From positions 1-41,018 of the forward strand of contig JAAVDH010000031.1 in the NCBI GenBank assembly GCA_014801865.1: 41,018 nucleotides of DNA, written 5' to 3'. The translations under genes and the position numbers were made by a program. The notes beneath the pieces are model-generated. The model was not told the DNA's origin and made no database searches. It worked only from the letters and a program-made list of their open reading frames with translations. Positions 1 through 8,045 of this stretch are shown one piece after another. Source of the DNA: Bacteroides sp. GTDB lineage: Bacteria; Bacteroidota; Bacteroidia; Bacteroidales; Muribaculaceae. Numbering within the stretch: the stretch's first letter is position 1; each line of letters starts with the position of its first letter.

Positions 1-1
1 C

Positions 2-760
2 TCTACTCATATCCTGAAACCTGCACCTTGGGATAAAACGCTTCGTGATCGCAAACTTATTCCAGCCAATGAGCATCTGACCATGCAGATAGCATCGCAG
101 ATCTATGGCATACATACAGCAGCTAATGGATTATGCTTCACCGCCAAAGGACAGCCGGTATATATCACTCGTCGTTTCGATATTCAGCCCGACGGCTCAA
201 AACTACCGATGGAAGATTTCGCTTCGTTAGTCGGTAAAAACGAACAGACCGCCGGCCTTCATTTTAAGTATAATGGTAGCTACGAGGATATTGCCAAGGC
301 AATTCGGGCAAACGTCGCTGCATGGATGGTTGATATGGAACGATTCTTTGAATTAGTCGTATACAACTATATCTACGCAAACGGCGATGCTCACCTTAAA
401 AATTTCTCTCTGATTCTTAACGGACAGGATTACCGTTTAGCACCGGCATACGACCTTCTGAACACCAGTCTCCATGTCAACGGAGATGACCTTGGGCTTG
501 ACGGAGGACTATCACCCGATATTGAGAAAAGCGATGTCTTTGAACGAACCGGTCATCCCTGCCGTCTTGACTTTGAAAGATTCGGCAATAAGATTGGCTT
601 GGTAAAAAGACGTATGGATAAAATTCTCAACAAGTACATGTCATTATCCGATGGGGCAATAAACCTCATTGCCCAAAGCTACCTCCCAGACAAAGCTAAA
701 CGCAACTACACCCGTATCGTCAACGAGCGAATAACCCGTTTCATCAGAGAATCGGAGTGA
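2..760 (+). CDS. HipA-family serine/threonine kinase, 3' part (5' end outside window)
   Basis: This is the C-terminal part of a HipA-like kinase, the toxin or kinase component of HipBA-type toxin-antitoxin systems, which in the family phosphorylates a translation factor or tRNA synthetase. The reading frame is open from base 2, so the start lies upstream. The first visible residues contain an ILKP motif and an NEHLTM motif typical of the HipA ATP-binding core. The catalytic loop NGDAHLKN is intact (Asp codon at 386-388), followed about 20 residues later by the Mg-binding APAYDLL motif, so the kinase looks active. In many Bacteroidota the HipA N-terminal part and an XRE antitoxin are separate small upstream genes; whether that holds here cannot be seen. 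Family is clear; target and antitoxin are unknown. Confidence 0.88.
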   Translation, partial: STHILKPAPWDKTLRDRKLIPANEHLTMQIASQIYGIHTAANGLCFTAKGQPVYITRRFDIQPDGSKLPMEDFASLVGKNEQTAGLHFKYNGSYEDIAKAIRANVAAWMVDMERFFELVVYNYIYANGDAHLKNFSLILNGQDYRLAPAYDLLNTSLHVNGDDLGLDGGLSPDIEKSDVFERTGHPCRLDFERFGNKIGLVKRRMDKILNKYMSLSDGAINLIAQSYLPDKAKRNYTRIVNERITRFIRESE

Positions 761-846
761 TTATTGTAGAGATTCAAGATAAGCTGATTTTCGCCGGTTT
801 TGTACGGCGCAGGACATTGTCGAGAATGTTAAAATTTGGATATTAC

Positions 847-877
847 TTTGATAATCGGGAGATTATGGCTAACTTTG
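847..877 (+). promoter_or_regulatory. Near-consensus Bacteroidota promoter
   Basis: TTTG (847-850), a 19-base spacer and TAACTTTG (870-877) match the Bacteroidota housekeeping promoter. Transcription would start near 884 and run through an untranslated stretch toward the thioredoxin-like gene at 1183. Confidence 0.65.
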
Positions 878-883
878 CATTGA

Positions 884-1125
884 GTCACTGTTGTCGTTTT
901 GGCAAATGCGGCTTGTAATGTATTAAATCGCAGTGGGTTAACCACTTACAAACATAGAAAATGTACGATGCTTGTACGGATTTGATTTCTATTCTTTTGT
1001 AAGTCAATAAATTAACCACTTCTGCATCGGTGTGAAAAAGGAGTTATGACTCGGGAACGGAGTCAGGCTAACGATAGTAGTGCAGGGGATAGGCTGATAA
1101 ACAGGCAGAGGGGTCATAAACAAAT
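884..1125 (+). other. Non-coding stretch with inverted and direct repeats
   Basis: This stretch of about 240 bases follows a strong promoter and has no convincing reading frame. An imperfect inverted repeat pairs CTTACAAA and ATAGAAA (945-960) with TTTCTAT and TTTGTAAG (986-1003), leaving a 25-base loop that contains TGTACG twice. The ten-base word TTAACCACTT lies on both sides (938-947 and 1012-1021). It may be a long 5' leader of the downstream gene, a small RNA, or the remains of a mobile-element end next to the HipA gene. Nothing decides between these. Confidence 0.4.
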
Positions 1126-1182
1126 GTAGTCGTGGAATGTTATAAGGATACGGGGGTACAAAAGCTCCCGGTGAATTATATT

Positions 1183-1473
1183 ATGAAAACATTTGAAGAT
1201 ACGATTAAAGAATCAACTCCGTCATTAGTAGTGTTTTTCCATGCAGGTCAGCAGCCTGAGATTGCTGATATCGTAGAAGAGCTTCGTAAGAAGTATGATG
1301 GAAAGGCAAATATCCTGCGTGTCGATGAATCATACGACCAACGTGTAGCGAAGAATTATAATCTTACGGCTCTCCCGGCCTATGTCCTTATCAAAGAGGG
1401 ACAGGAGCTTATGCGTGAGAGTGGAAAGAAGACAGTAGCAGAGCTTTCAGAACTTATCGAACGGGCATTCTGA
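1183..1473 (+). CDS. Thioredoxin-fold protein lacking the CXXC active site
   Basis: This encodes a 96-residue single-domain thioredoxin-like protein. The start at 1183 (MKTFEDTI) is preferred over an in-frame ATG at 1132, because the extra 17 residues do not fit the fold. The beta strand LVVFFHA occupies the place where thioredoxins have WCGPC, but here it continues GQQPE, with no cysteine anywhere near. The later cis-proline region (ALPAYVLIKEGQE) and the C-terminal helix are kept. The fold is therefore supported, but ordinary disulfide reductase activity is not expected. A role as a binding or chaperone-like protein is inference. A strong terminator follows, so it is probably a single-gene unit. 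Confidence 0.75.
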   Translation: MKTFEDTIKESTPSLVVFFHAGQQPEIADIVEELRKKYDGKANILRVDESYDQRVAKNYNLTALPAYVLIKEGQELMRESGKKTVAELSELIERAF

Positions 1474-1520
1474 TATCTTGTAAATGAGCTTTCTGAGACT
1501 TTGCAATCAGATAGGTTAAA

Positions 1521-1564
1521 AACGCGGATGGCAACATGTAAGGGTTGTTATCCGCGTTTTTTTT
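1521..1564 (+). terminator. Rho-independent terminator after the thioredoxin-like gene
   Basis: A 15-bp stem (1521-1535 with 1544-1558, two G-U pairs) with an 8-base loop runs into eight T residues. It separates this gene from the convergent pgeF gene. Confidence 0.85.
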
Positions 1565-1584
1565 ATAAGTAGGGTACAATGTAA

Positions 1585-2334
1585 TTATCGTGAAGCTTCG
1601 AATATAGTGTTTGATAAAAAGTCAGGTGAGCTATCTGCAAGATAAATCAGGGTGAGATTACGGCCGGGAGCGCCCTTACTGCGGCGATAGCTTTGATAGA
1701 CAGGTTGGCATGCGGCGTCGACAGTCGCGTAGGTGCAGTCCGGGCTGGAGATTATGTTTTCTCTCCTGACTCCTTTTCTGAGCAGGCGCTCAATGTTGAC
1801 TCCTTGCAGGTCAATATGGGGGCGATTGATGTAGCCGTTGGGATGTGATACATAGTCTGCGAATCCGGCTTTTCTAAACTTGTCAGCGAGATTTTCATCA
1901 ACCTCATACACATTCTTACTGATTGATGGGCCGAAAGCAACAATCATGTTTGATGGCGACGCACCGTGTTCTATAAACCGGTCGATAGTATGGTCAATAA
2001 TTCCTCCTAATGAGCCTCTCCATCCGGCATGTATGACAGCTACCCCTTCTACGTCGGAAGTATATACGACGATAGGGACACAATCGGCAGTCACTACTCC
2101 TATCGGTAAATTGTGCTTAAAGGTAATTACGGCATCCGTACCCGGCAAATAATCTGTAAGGTTCTCAGCAATACCGACATTAAGAGAATGGGTCTGCTCG
2201 GGCAGAACGGCAAACTTCCTAAAGTGGCTTTTAATGTCACACATAGTATAATGAGGGTAGGGGTAAATGCAGACGGCTTCTACATTTCTCACCCGCATCA
2301 ATCGTCTATATCTGAACTCATTCGTATCTATCAT
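1585..2334 (-). CDS. pgeF: Laccase-domain purine nucleoside phosphorylase (YfiH/PgeF family)
   Basis: This 249-residue protein belongs to the YfiH/PgeF (multi-copper polyphenol oxidase-like) family. Characterised members act on adenosine, inosine and methylthioadenosine, or edit peptidoglycan precursors. The three metal-ligand positions are visible: His49 in QTHS, Cys85 in ADC, and His102 in HAGWRG. Later motifs FGPSISKNVYEV, IDLQGVN and a CTY...SYRR segment agree with the family. The N-terminus is shorter than usual and lacks a recognisable TRxGG segment. An in-frame stop lies four codons upstream of the chosen ATG, so the gene cannot extend. CAAATTTA at 2339-2346 would be a -7 element on this strand only a few bases from the start, suggesting a very short leader. 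Confidence 0.85.
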   Translation of the reverse strand: MIDTNEFRYRRLMRVRNVEAVCIYPYPHYTMCDIKSHFRKFAVLPEQTHSLNVGIAENLTDYLPGTDAVITFKHNLPIGVVTADCVPIVVYTSDVEGVAVIHAGWRGSLGGIIDHTIDRFIEHGASPSNMIVAFGPSISKNVYEVDENLADKFRKAGFADYVSHPNGYINRPHIDLQGVNIERLLRKGVRRENIISSPDCTYATVDAACQPVYQSYRRSKGAPGRNLTLIYLADSSPDFLSNTIFEASR

Positions 2335-2474
2335 GCAGCAAATTTACTGATTTTCAGAGAATGTTGGGATTTAAATTTAAACATACTCTTAGAAAAATTG
2401 GGAAACATTCTGGAGGGTATAGGTGTATATATAGTGTAGGTTATTTACACACACACATTATAATCTTATTAGGT

Positions 2475-3674
2475 ATGAAAATGAAATCGGCTACTATATT
2501 AGTATCTATGCTTGCATGCGCGATGTCGGTGCAGGCCGTAAGTCTTAACAATAAGTCGTCGCAAAGACGCTATATCACTCCCGAGGAGGTGCATGTCACG
2601 GTGTCGCCTGCTGCCAAGCAGAAGGCTGAGTCCATATATAATTCTGTGCGCAGCACTTACTCTCAGGGAAAACTGTCGGCTGATGGTGTGGTAGACAAGG
2701 CTCTTTATCATGGCGTATGGAGTCCAGAGCTTGCCGCACGGTGTCTGCAATTGGTGTCGGATAAGAGTAATCGTGCAAAGGCCGAGCTGGGCTATCTCTA
2801 TACATTTAATAAAACGGCTTATATGTTTCCCAATAAGCAGGCCGAAGGTTTGCGCCTGATGGAGGCGGCCGCTAATGCGGGTAATAAGAAGGCTGACAGT
2901 TATCTCGGCATCTATTATGATAACAAGAAGGACTATGGTAAGGCATGGAAATACTTCAATGCTGCCGGAAATGAGAATACACCCTTTGCGCTTGAGGTAA
3001 TGGGTGAGATGTATGAGAAGGGTCATGGCGTAAAGAAGGATTATGCTAAGGCCCGCGAGTATTATCGTCAGGCGTCAATGCTTGGCGATGCAAACGGGGC
3101 GGCCAAGTATGGGTCGGTGCTCCAGCGACAGTGGTTCGGCAAAGTCAATATGCCGGATGCCTTCTTCTGGACGTATCTGGCCGGTGAGTTTGGCAATGAC
3201 GTGGCGCGTTCCAATCTCCAGTTGCCCCTGCGAGGTGAGCGATTCGGCGATGATAAAAATACAGCTTTTATCCTCAATTCGCTTACATTGGTCGATGGGT
3301 TTAACGATGAGGTAGGTCATCCTCTGAGGGAGGAGCCAATATACAAGGAGGGCTATGCCGCAGGGCTTGCACCCCGTACGGTAAGCGCCGAAAAGGGTGA
3401 TGAATGGTCGCTGTTCTACCTGGGAAGTATGAGTTATAATGATGAGTTTCTTAATCATTCGGGCGATTTCATCCGTAAATGCTATGAACCTATTATAGCT
3501 ACAGGCAAACTTCCGAAGCGGGCAATGGCGCTTGTATATGAGCGTATGGCTGATCTGTATCGCAAGGGCGACGGTGTGAAGGCCAACGCTGCAAAGGCAA
3601 ATGAGTATGCCCGAAAGGCAGCAGACTTAGGTAGCCTGGCCGCATATAAGATTGTGGAGCATATACCGGATTGA
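2475..3674 (+). CDS. Secreted Sel1-repeat (TPR-like) protein
   Basis: This encodes about 399 residues. The start at 2475 gives a good signal peptide (MKMKSATILVSMLACAMSVQA), whereas the longer frame from 2361 adds an unconvincing leader. Sel1-like helical repeats of about 36 residues are recognisable in the middle (A-x-A-x-N-x-x-A pattern, GHGVKKDYAKAREYYRQA) and again at the C-terminus (GDGVKANAAKANEYARKAADLG). Between them lies a less regular segment. Sel1 proteins are usually protein-protein interaction scaffolds. The likely location is periplasm or cell surface. The gene stands alone, with a terminator directly after it. No specific partner can be named. Confidence 0.8.
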   Translation: MKMKSATILVSMLACAMSVQAVSLNNKSSQRRYITPEEVHVTVSPAAKQKAESIYNSVRSTYSQGKLSADGVVDKALYHGVWSPELAARCLQLVSDKSNRAKAELGYLYTFNKTAYMFPNKQAEGLRLMEAAANAGNKKADSYLGIYYDNKKDYGKAWKYFNAAGNENTPFALEVMGEMYEKGHGVKKDYAKAREYYRQASMLGDANGAAKYGSVLQRQWFGKVNMPDAFFWTYLAGEFGNDVARSNLQLPLRGERFGDDKNTAFILNSLTLVDGFNDEVGHPLREEPIYKEGYAAGLAPRTVSAEKGDEWSLFYLGSMSYNDEFLNHSGDFIRKCYEPIIATGKLPKRAMALVYERMADLYRKGDGVKANAAKANEYARKAADLGSLAAYKIVEHIPD

Positions 3675-3705
3675 TATATCCGAGGTCAGATATATCCATA
3701 TAGAG

Positions 3706-3735
3706 AGACATTCTTCATCGGAATGTCTTTTTTTT
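3706..3735 (+). terminator. Rho-independent terminator after the Sel1-repeat gene
   Basis: An 8-bp stem (AGACATTC at 3706-3713 with GAATGTCT at 3721-3728) and a 7-base loop are followed by a run of T residues to 3735. Confidence 0.8.
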
Positions 3736-3812
3736 ATCTGAAAATAGTGTTTACCGTGAGGTTGCACCTGATACTCTGCTGTTAGGATTAGTGGTTTGTC
3801 GGAAGAATTTGC

Positions 3813-3820
3813 TATCTTTG
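3813..3820 (+). promoter_or_regulatory. Candidate -7 element for the GH89 gene
   Basis: TATCTTTG matches TAnnTTTG. A TTTG at 3795-3798 is closer than the usual 19-21 bases, so only the -7 box is convincing. The leader to the start at 3938 would be about 110 bases. Confidence 0.45.
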
Positions 3821-3937
3821 GAGATTATTAGGCGGTGTTTGGCCTGAGTGTCGGCAGTGTTAGGCCGATGAGGGGCAAATGTATGCCTGATAGTAAGTAT
3901 ACTTGCAATGACAATAAATCAGTTATTTCTATAAACC

Positions 3938-6900
3938 ATGAAAATAACATTTCGTGCATTGACTGTGGCTATAGCCGCGTCGTTATGGCTTATGGCCGGA
4001 GCCGTGGAGAAGAATCCGCGTGCAGTGAGCGACCTGCTCAACCGTATTGGCGGAGAGGGTGCCTCCGAGCGTTTTGAAACAGTATTGGATGAGTCGCTTG
4101 AGCGTAATGGCCAGGAGACGTTTGTCATCACCTCGTCTAACGGTAAGCCATGTATCAAGGGGTCGACTCTGTCTGCGCTCACTACGGGATTGGGATGGTA
4201 TCTCAATCACTCGGCGAATGTGAATATCGCATGGAACAATCTGACCACAGATCTTTCGGCGGTGGCGCTCCCTCTGCCACAGGAGGAAACTCACAGCTCA
4301 GCCGCAGACTATCGTTACTATCTTAACTATTGTACATATTCTTACTCGATGAGTACATGGACGTGGGATCGGTGGCAGAAAGAGATAGACTGGATGGCAC
4401 TCCATGGCATCAATATGCCGCTGCATATAGTGGGTCTCGAGGAGGTGTGGCGCAAACTGCTCACTGAGGATTACGGCTACTCCGCATCGGAGGCAAATGA
4501 CTTTATCGGAGGCCCCTGTTTCATGGCGTGGTTCGGCATGAACAATCAGCAGGGGTGGGGAGGTCCGAATCCCGACTGGTGGTATGAGCGCCAGGCCAAT
4601 CTCGGACGCAAGATGACGGCGCGTATGCGTGAGTTAGGTATAGAGCCTGTATTGCCCGGTTTCGCAGGTATGGTGCCGAGCAATTTCAGACAGAAAACCG
4701 GTATTGCGGCAATGACTCAGGGCACATGGTGTGGTTTTCAGCGTCCGTATATTCTGGATGCCACAGGCAGTAAATTCTTTGAAGTGGCCGGAAAGTATTA
4801 TTCACGCCTCAAGGAGGTGATGGGCGAGAGTCAGTATTATTCGATAGACCCGTTTCACGAAGGTGGCGCCGCGCCGTCAAATGTGAGTCTGGCATATCAG
4901 AATCTCTATAAGGCTATGGATGATGCCACGCCGGGATCACAGTTTGTGATTCAGTCATGGCAATGGAGCAATGCGCAATATAAGTGTCTTGACAATATAC
5001 CTAACGGCAAACTGCTGGTGCTCGACCTGTATAGCGATGGACGTCCCGGGTGGACCAACTACAAGGGACATGAGACAGTATATTGTACTATATTTAATTT
5101 TGGCGGACGCACAGGTTTCTTCGGCCGCTTCAACGGTATAATCGACGGGTATTTCGAGGCCCGGAACACATCGTCGGTCAAGGGTATCGGTGCTGCTCCC
5201 GAGGGTATCGAACAGGTGCCTGTAATGTATGACTTGCTTTTTGAATTGCCCTGGCATGCGTCAAAGCCCGATGCGGCTCAATGGATGGCACAATATACAA
5301 AGTCGAGATATGGCACTGATTCTCCCGAGGCCCGTGAAGCCTGGGAATTGCTGCGCATTTCGGCGCTTGACTGTAAGAGCAGTCTTCAGGGTCCCCACGA
5401 GGGTATTGTCTGCGCTCGCCCGGCCCTGACTGTAAATAAGGTTTCTACGTGGGGAGGTGCCGACATATTCTATGACCGCTCGCAGGTGGCAGAGGCTGCC
5501 TATAAGCTGCTTGATGCCAATCTCAGCGGTGAGAATTTCAGCTATGACCTTGCAGACGTGACACGTCAGGCACTCACCGACTACTCCCAGACACTGCTTG
5601 ACGGTATCCGTGAGGCCCATAATGCCGGCAATACGGAGCTCTTTAACAAGCGCCGCGACGCTTTCTTGCAACTGATACTCGATATAGACCGACTGCTCAA
5701 CACCAATTCGCAACTCACCTTAGGTCATTGGACGGAGAATGCCCGCGCAATGGCATCGGAAGCCGCCGGAACTACCTCGGCCGACGCTGACTGGCTGGAG
5801 CTGAACAATGCCCGTACTCTGATATCCACATGGGGTCCGCAGGCCACATCGGAAAGCGGTGGACTTCATGACTACAGCTATCGCGAATGGGGCGGTATGA
5901 TGAAGGACTTTTATTACCGGCGCTGGAAACAGTGGTTTGATAACGGTATGACAATACCCGCCGGAGGGTGGTTTCAGTGGGAATGGGACTGGGCGCACTC
6001 CAATCCCGGTGCGTATAGTTCGGAGTCGGTGGGTGACACCCGCGAGGTGGCCTCTGACCTGCTTCCGAAGTATCTGAGCCGCTTCACACCCTCGAATGGT
6101 GAGGCTACGCCTTATTATATCGACCGTCTGCTGACGACCGATGCCAAGGATGTATTCTATGACTATCTGTTGCCTGACAACGACTATACCCCGATGATTC
6201 ATGGTGGGGAAGTGGCTGAAATCGCTATAGACCTGAATAATAACGGAATCTTTGGGACGGACGAGGTACAGAAGGGAGGCAGTTTCGCAATACCTGCGAG
6301 AACGAATGTAGGCGAGCGTATGGCCCGTATAATCCTGACGGATGGCACAGTCTTTACTTTCACTCTTAAGATACTCGGTGACATAACCGAGCCCCGCACG
6401 GTAAGCGTAAAGACGGCCGACGCATCAATGGGTAGCGTGAGCATCGATGGTACGAATGCTCTGAGCGTAACAGGTACGGACTATGTGGTGTGTCGCGCAA
6501 CGGCAAAATCGGAATATGACTTTGACCATTGGACTGATGCCTCCGGAAATAATGTAGGCAATGACAATCCAATGACCTATTATGGTAAGGAGGATGCAAC
6601 GTTTACGGCTCACTTCGCAGTCAACAAGTGGGGTGTGCCTGAAACCAACGGATATGCCGACAAAGGCGATATCAGCACCTATAAGCAGTATGTAAAGACG
6701 ATGGCCTACACCCAGAACGGTGAGACAACAACCCTGTACAGCACCACAGGTGTGCCGGATCGTCAGTTTGTGCAGATACCTACACGTATCAAAGCCGCTC
6801 CCGGAGGAGAATTCAGTTTCAACTGGACTGATGGTGGCGGACTAAAATGGCTCTTCCTCTCGGCTTATGTAGACCTTAATTCCGACGGAACGTTTGAAAT

Positions 6901-7543
6901 GGACCGTTCTACAGAGCTGCTCGGTACATACGGCGAATATAAGTGTAATGACAATCCTGAAGTGGCTGCCGGTGAATTCAAGGTGCTTTTGCCATTTGAG
7001 ACCAAGAAGGGAACTACACATATCCGCTTGCGTTTTGACAGTTCGTGGAACGAGAAGGCATGGAATGCCGAAGTAGGATGCTTCCGTCCCGACGGTTATA
7101 CCAACCGCTTTGTATATGAGCTGCTGCTTGAAGTCGTTGAGTCACCTGACTATGCATGCACCGTTACCTATGGTTCCAATAATCCGGCCTACGGCACCAT
7201 GCGTTCTGAGAATGAAACGATGGTGTATAATTCCGGTGAGGAAGTAATAATCACGGCATTTCCCGCAACGGGCTACACCGTGAAGCGCTGGGTTGACAAT
7301 CATGGACGCGAGCTACCTAAGGAATGGGTGTCGGAGAATGGTCTGAGTGTTAACTTCAAGGCATTTGACAACGCTCACATCACGGCCGAATTTGAAGAAC
7401 TGCCCATGACCGACGCTGTTAGGGTAGAGACGGACTCGGAATGTGATGGCGAACTATATGACCTTTACGGTCGTAGCGCATCTCCTAATCCATTGAAAGG
7501 CTACTATATATCTTCTAAAGGTAAAAAGGTTGTAATCCGATAG
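3938..7543 (+). CDS. Secreted alpha-N-acetylglucosaminidase, GH89 (NAGLU-like), multi-domain
   Basis: This encodes 1201 residues with a signal peptide (about residues 1-22). The GH89 domain covers roughly residues 30-720 and carries the family hallmark segment YRYYLNYCT...TWDRWQ...WMALHGINMPL. Glu308 in DPFHEGG and Glu436 in LLFELPWH lie where the acid/base and nucleophile of human NAGLU and Clostridium GH89 sit. The enzyme removes terminal alpha-GlcNAc, as found on gastric-type mucin O-glycans or heparan sulfate. After it come an InlB B-repeat-like module (about 815-890), a GEVED-like beta domain (about 895-1060), a second B-repeat-like module (about 1075-1150) and a tail (ELYDLYGR...GYYISSKGKKVVIR) resembling type IX secretion sorting tails. 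No SusC/SusD pair is adjacent. Surface mucin-glycan degradation is inferred. Confidence 0.93.
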   Translation: MKITFRALTVAIAASLWLMAGAVEKNPRAVSDLLNRIGGEGASERFETVLDESLERNGQETFVITSSNGKPCIKGSTLSALTTGLGWYLNHSANVNIAWNNLTTDLSAVALPLPQEETHSSAADYRYYLNYCTYSYSMSTWTWDRWQKEIDWMALHGINMPLHIVGLEEVWRKLLTEDYGYSASEANDFIGGPCFMAWFGMNNQQGWGGPNPDWWYERQANLGRKMTARMRELGIEPVLPGFAGMVPSNFRQKTGIAAMTQGTWCGFQRPYILDATGSKFFEVAGKYYSRLKEVMGESQYYSIDPFHEGGAAPSNVSLAYQNLYKAMDDATPGSQFVIQSWQWSNAQYKCLDNIPNGKLLVLDLYSDGRPGWTNYKGHETVYCTIFNFGGRTGFFGRFNGIIDGYFEARNTSSVKGIGAAPEGIEQVPVMYDLLFELPWHASKPDAAQWMAQYTKSRYGTDSPEAREAWELLRISALDCKSSLQGPHEGIVCARPALTVNKVSTWGGADIFYDRSQVAEAAYKLLDANLSGENFSYDLADVTRQALTDYSQTLLDGIREAHNAGNTELFNKRRDAFLQLILDIDRLLNTNSQLTLGHWTENARAMASEAAGTTSADADWLELNNARTLISTWGPQATSESGGLHDYSYREWGGMMKDFYYRRWKQWFDNGMTIPAGGWFQWEWDWAHSNPGAYSSESVGDTREVASDLLPKYLSRFTPSNGEATPYYIDRLLTTDAKDVFYDYLLPDNDYTPMIHGGEVAEIAIDLNNNGIFGTDEVQKGGSFAIPARTNVGERMARIILTDGTVFTFTLKILGDITEPRTVSVKTADASMGSVSIDGTNALSVTGTDYVVCRATAKSEYDFDHWTDASGNNVGNDNPMTYYGKEDATFTAHFAVNKWGVPETNGYADKGDISTYKQYVKTMAYTQNGETTTLYSTTGVPDRQFVQIPTRIKAAPGGEFSFNWTDGGGLKWLFLSAYVDLNSDGTFEMDRSTELLGTYGEYKCNDNPEVAAGEFKVLLPFETKKGTTHIRLRFDSSWNEKAWNAEVGCFRPDGYTNRFVYELLLEVVESPDYACTVTYGSNNPAYGTMRSENETMVYNSGEEVIITAFPATGYTVKRWVDNHGRELPKEWVSENGLSVNFKAFDNAHITAEFEELPMTDAVRVETDSECDGELYDLYGRSASPNPLKGYYISSKGKKVVIR

Positions 7544-7665
7544 ATAAAGTCGGGGCGAACTATGTCTGCTGCTGGAGAGGCAGTCCCGAGGAACTGTTAC
7601 GCAGGACGAATAAGCTCTGCGGCATGAGACGACGTTGAAAACTCTTCTACGTTGAAAATTCTTCT

Positions 7666-7706
7666 AATATCGGTGTCTATTCGATGAATAGGCACCGATA
7701 TTATTT
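7666..7706 (+). terminator. Strong hairpin terminator downstream of GH89
   Basis: Arms 7666-7682 and 7686-7702 pair over about 17 bp with a 3-base loop and one G-U pair, followed by ATTT. It lies about 120 bases after the GH89 stop codon. Just before it, a 17-bp unit is repeated in tandem (7632-7648 and 7649-7665, one mismatch). Confidence 0.7.
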
Positions 7707-7734
7707 AATAGGGTTAAAATAAGTTAAAAGTGAC

Positions 7735-7761
7735 GGGGGGGGGTAAAAGTGATTATCTTTG
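7735..7761 (+). promoter_or_regulatory. Promoter-like element preceded by a G9 tract
   Basis: TATCTTTG (7754-7761) fits the -7 consensus. Directly upstream, where the spacer would lie, is a run of nine G residues (7735-7743), and TAAAAGTGA occurs on both sides of it (7725-7733 and 7744-7752). No TTTG is seen at the expected -33 distance. A change in tract length would change promoter spacing, so phase variation is possible but unproven. Confidence 0.4.
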
Positions 7762-7970
7762 TAGTCGATGTAGAAACAATTGTTAATTCATCTATGAAAA
7801 ACCACTTTATTTATGCCTGATGGTGTGGATGCGTAAGGCAATTGTTGTAGGACGCGACAGTGTGCTCCGGGTATTATGGGATTTATAAGTAGCCCGAACA
7901 TATAATATCTACTAATAACTATGATATTGCACAGCAGAGAGGCGCGGCATTGCTGCGTCTCTCTCATTTT
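7762..7970 (+). ncRNA. Candidate small RNA or short-peptide transcript
   Basis: A predicted promoter at 7754-7761 and a terminator at 7936-7970 bound a unit of about 200 bases in the gap between GH89 and the convergent acyltransferase gene. It holds only very short frames: an 8-codon peptide MKNHFIYA from 7794 and a 22-codon frame from 7820 to 7888. I do not recognise either. A small RNA or leader-like transcript is the simplest reading. Confidence 0.35.
7936..7970 (+). terminator. Terminator closing the candidate small RNA
   Basis: A 13-bp stem (7936-7948 with 7952-7964, two G-U pairs), a 3-base loop and CATTTT downstream. Confidence 0.7.
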
Positions 7971-8045
7971 ATCATGATATGGTAGTATTGGAGTGGTGGG
8001 GCTGATATGGGAGGAGGATAATGAGGTAAAGGGCCGGGAGGAGGA

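Noticed and set aside
7632..7665. Tandem 17-bp repeat after the GH89 gene as a regulatory iteron
   Set aside because: Only two units with no associated promoter or binding-site features; more likely a small local duplication.
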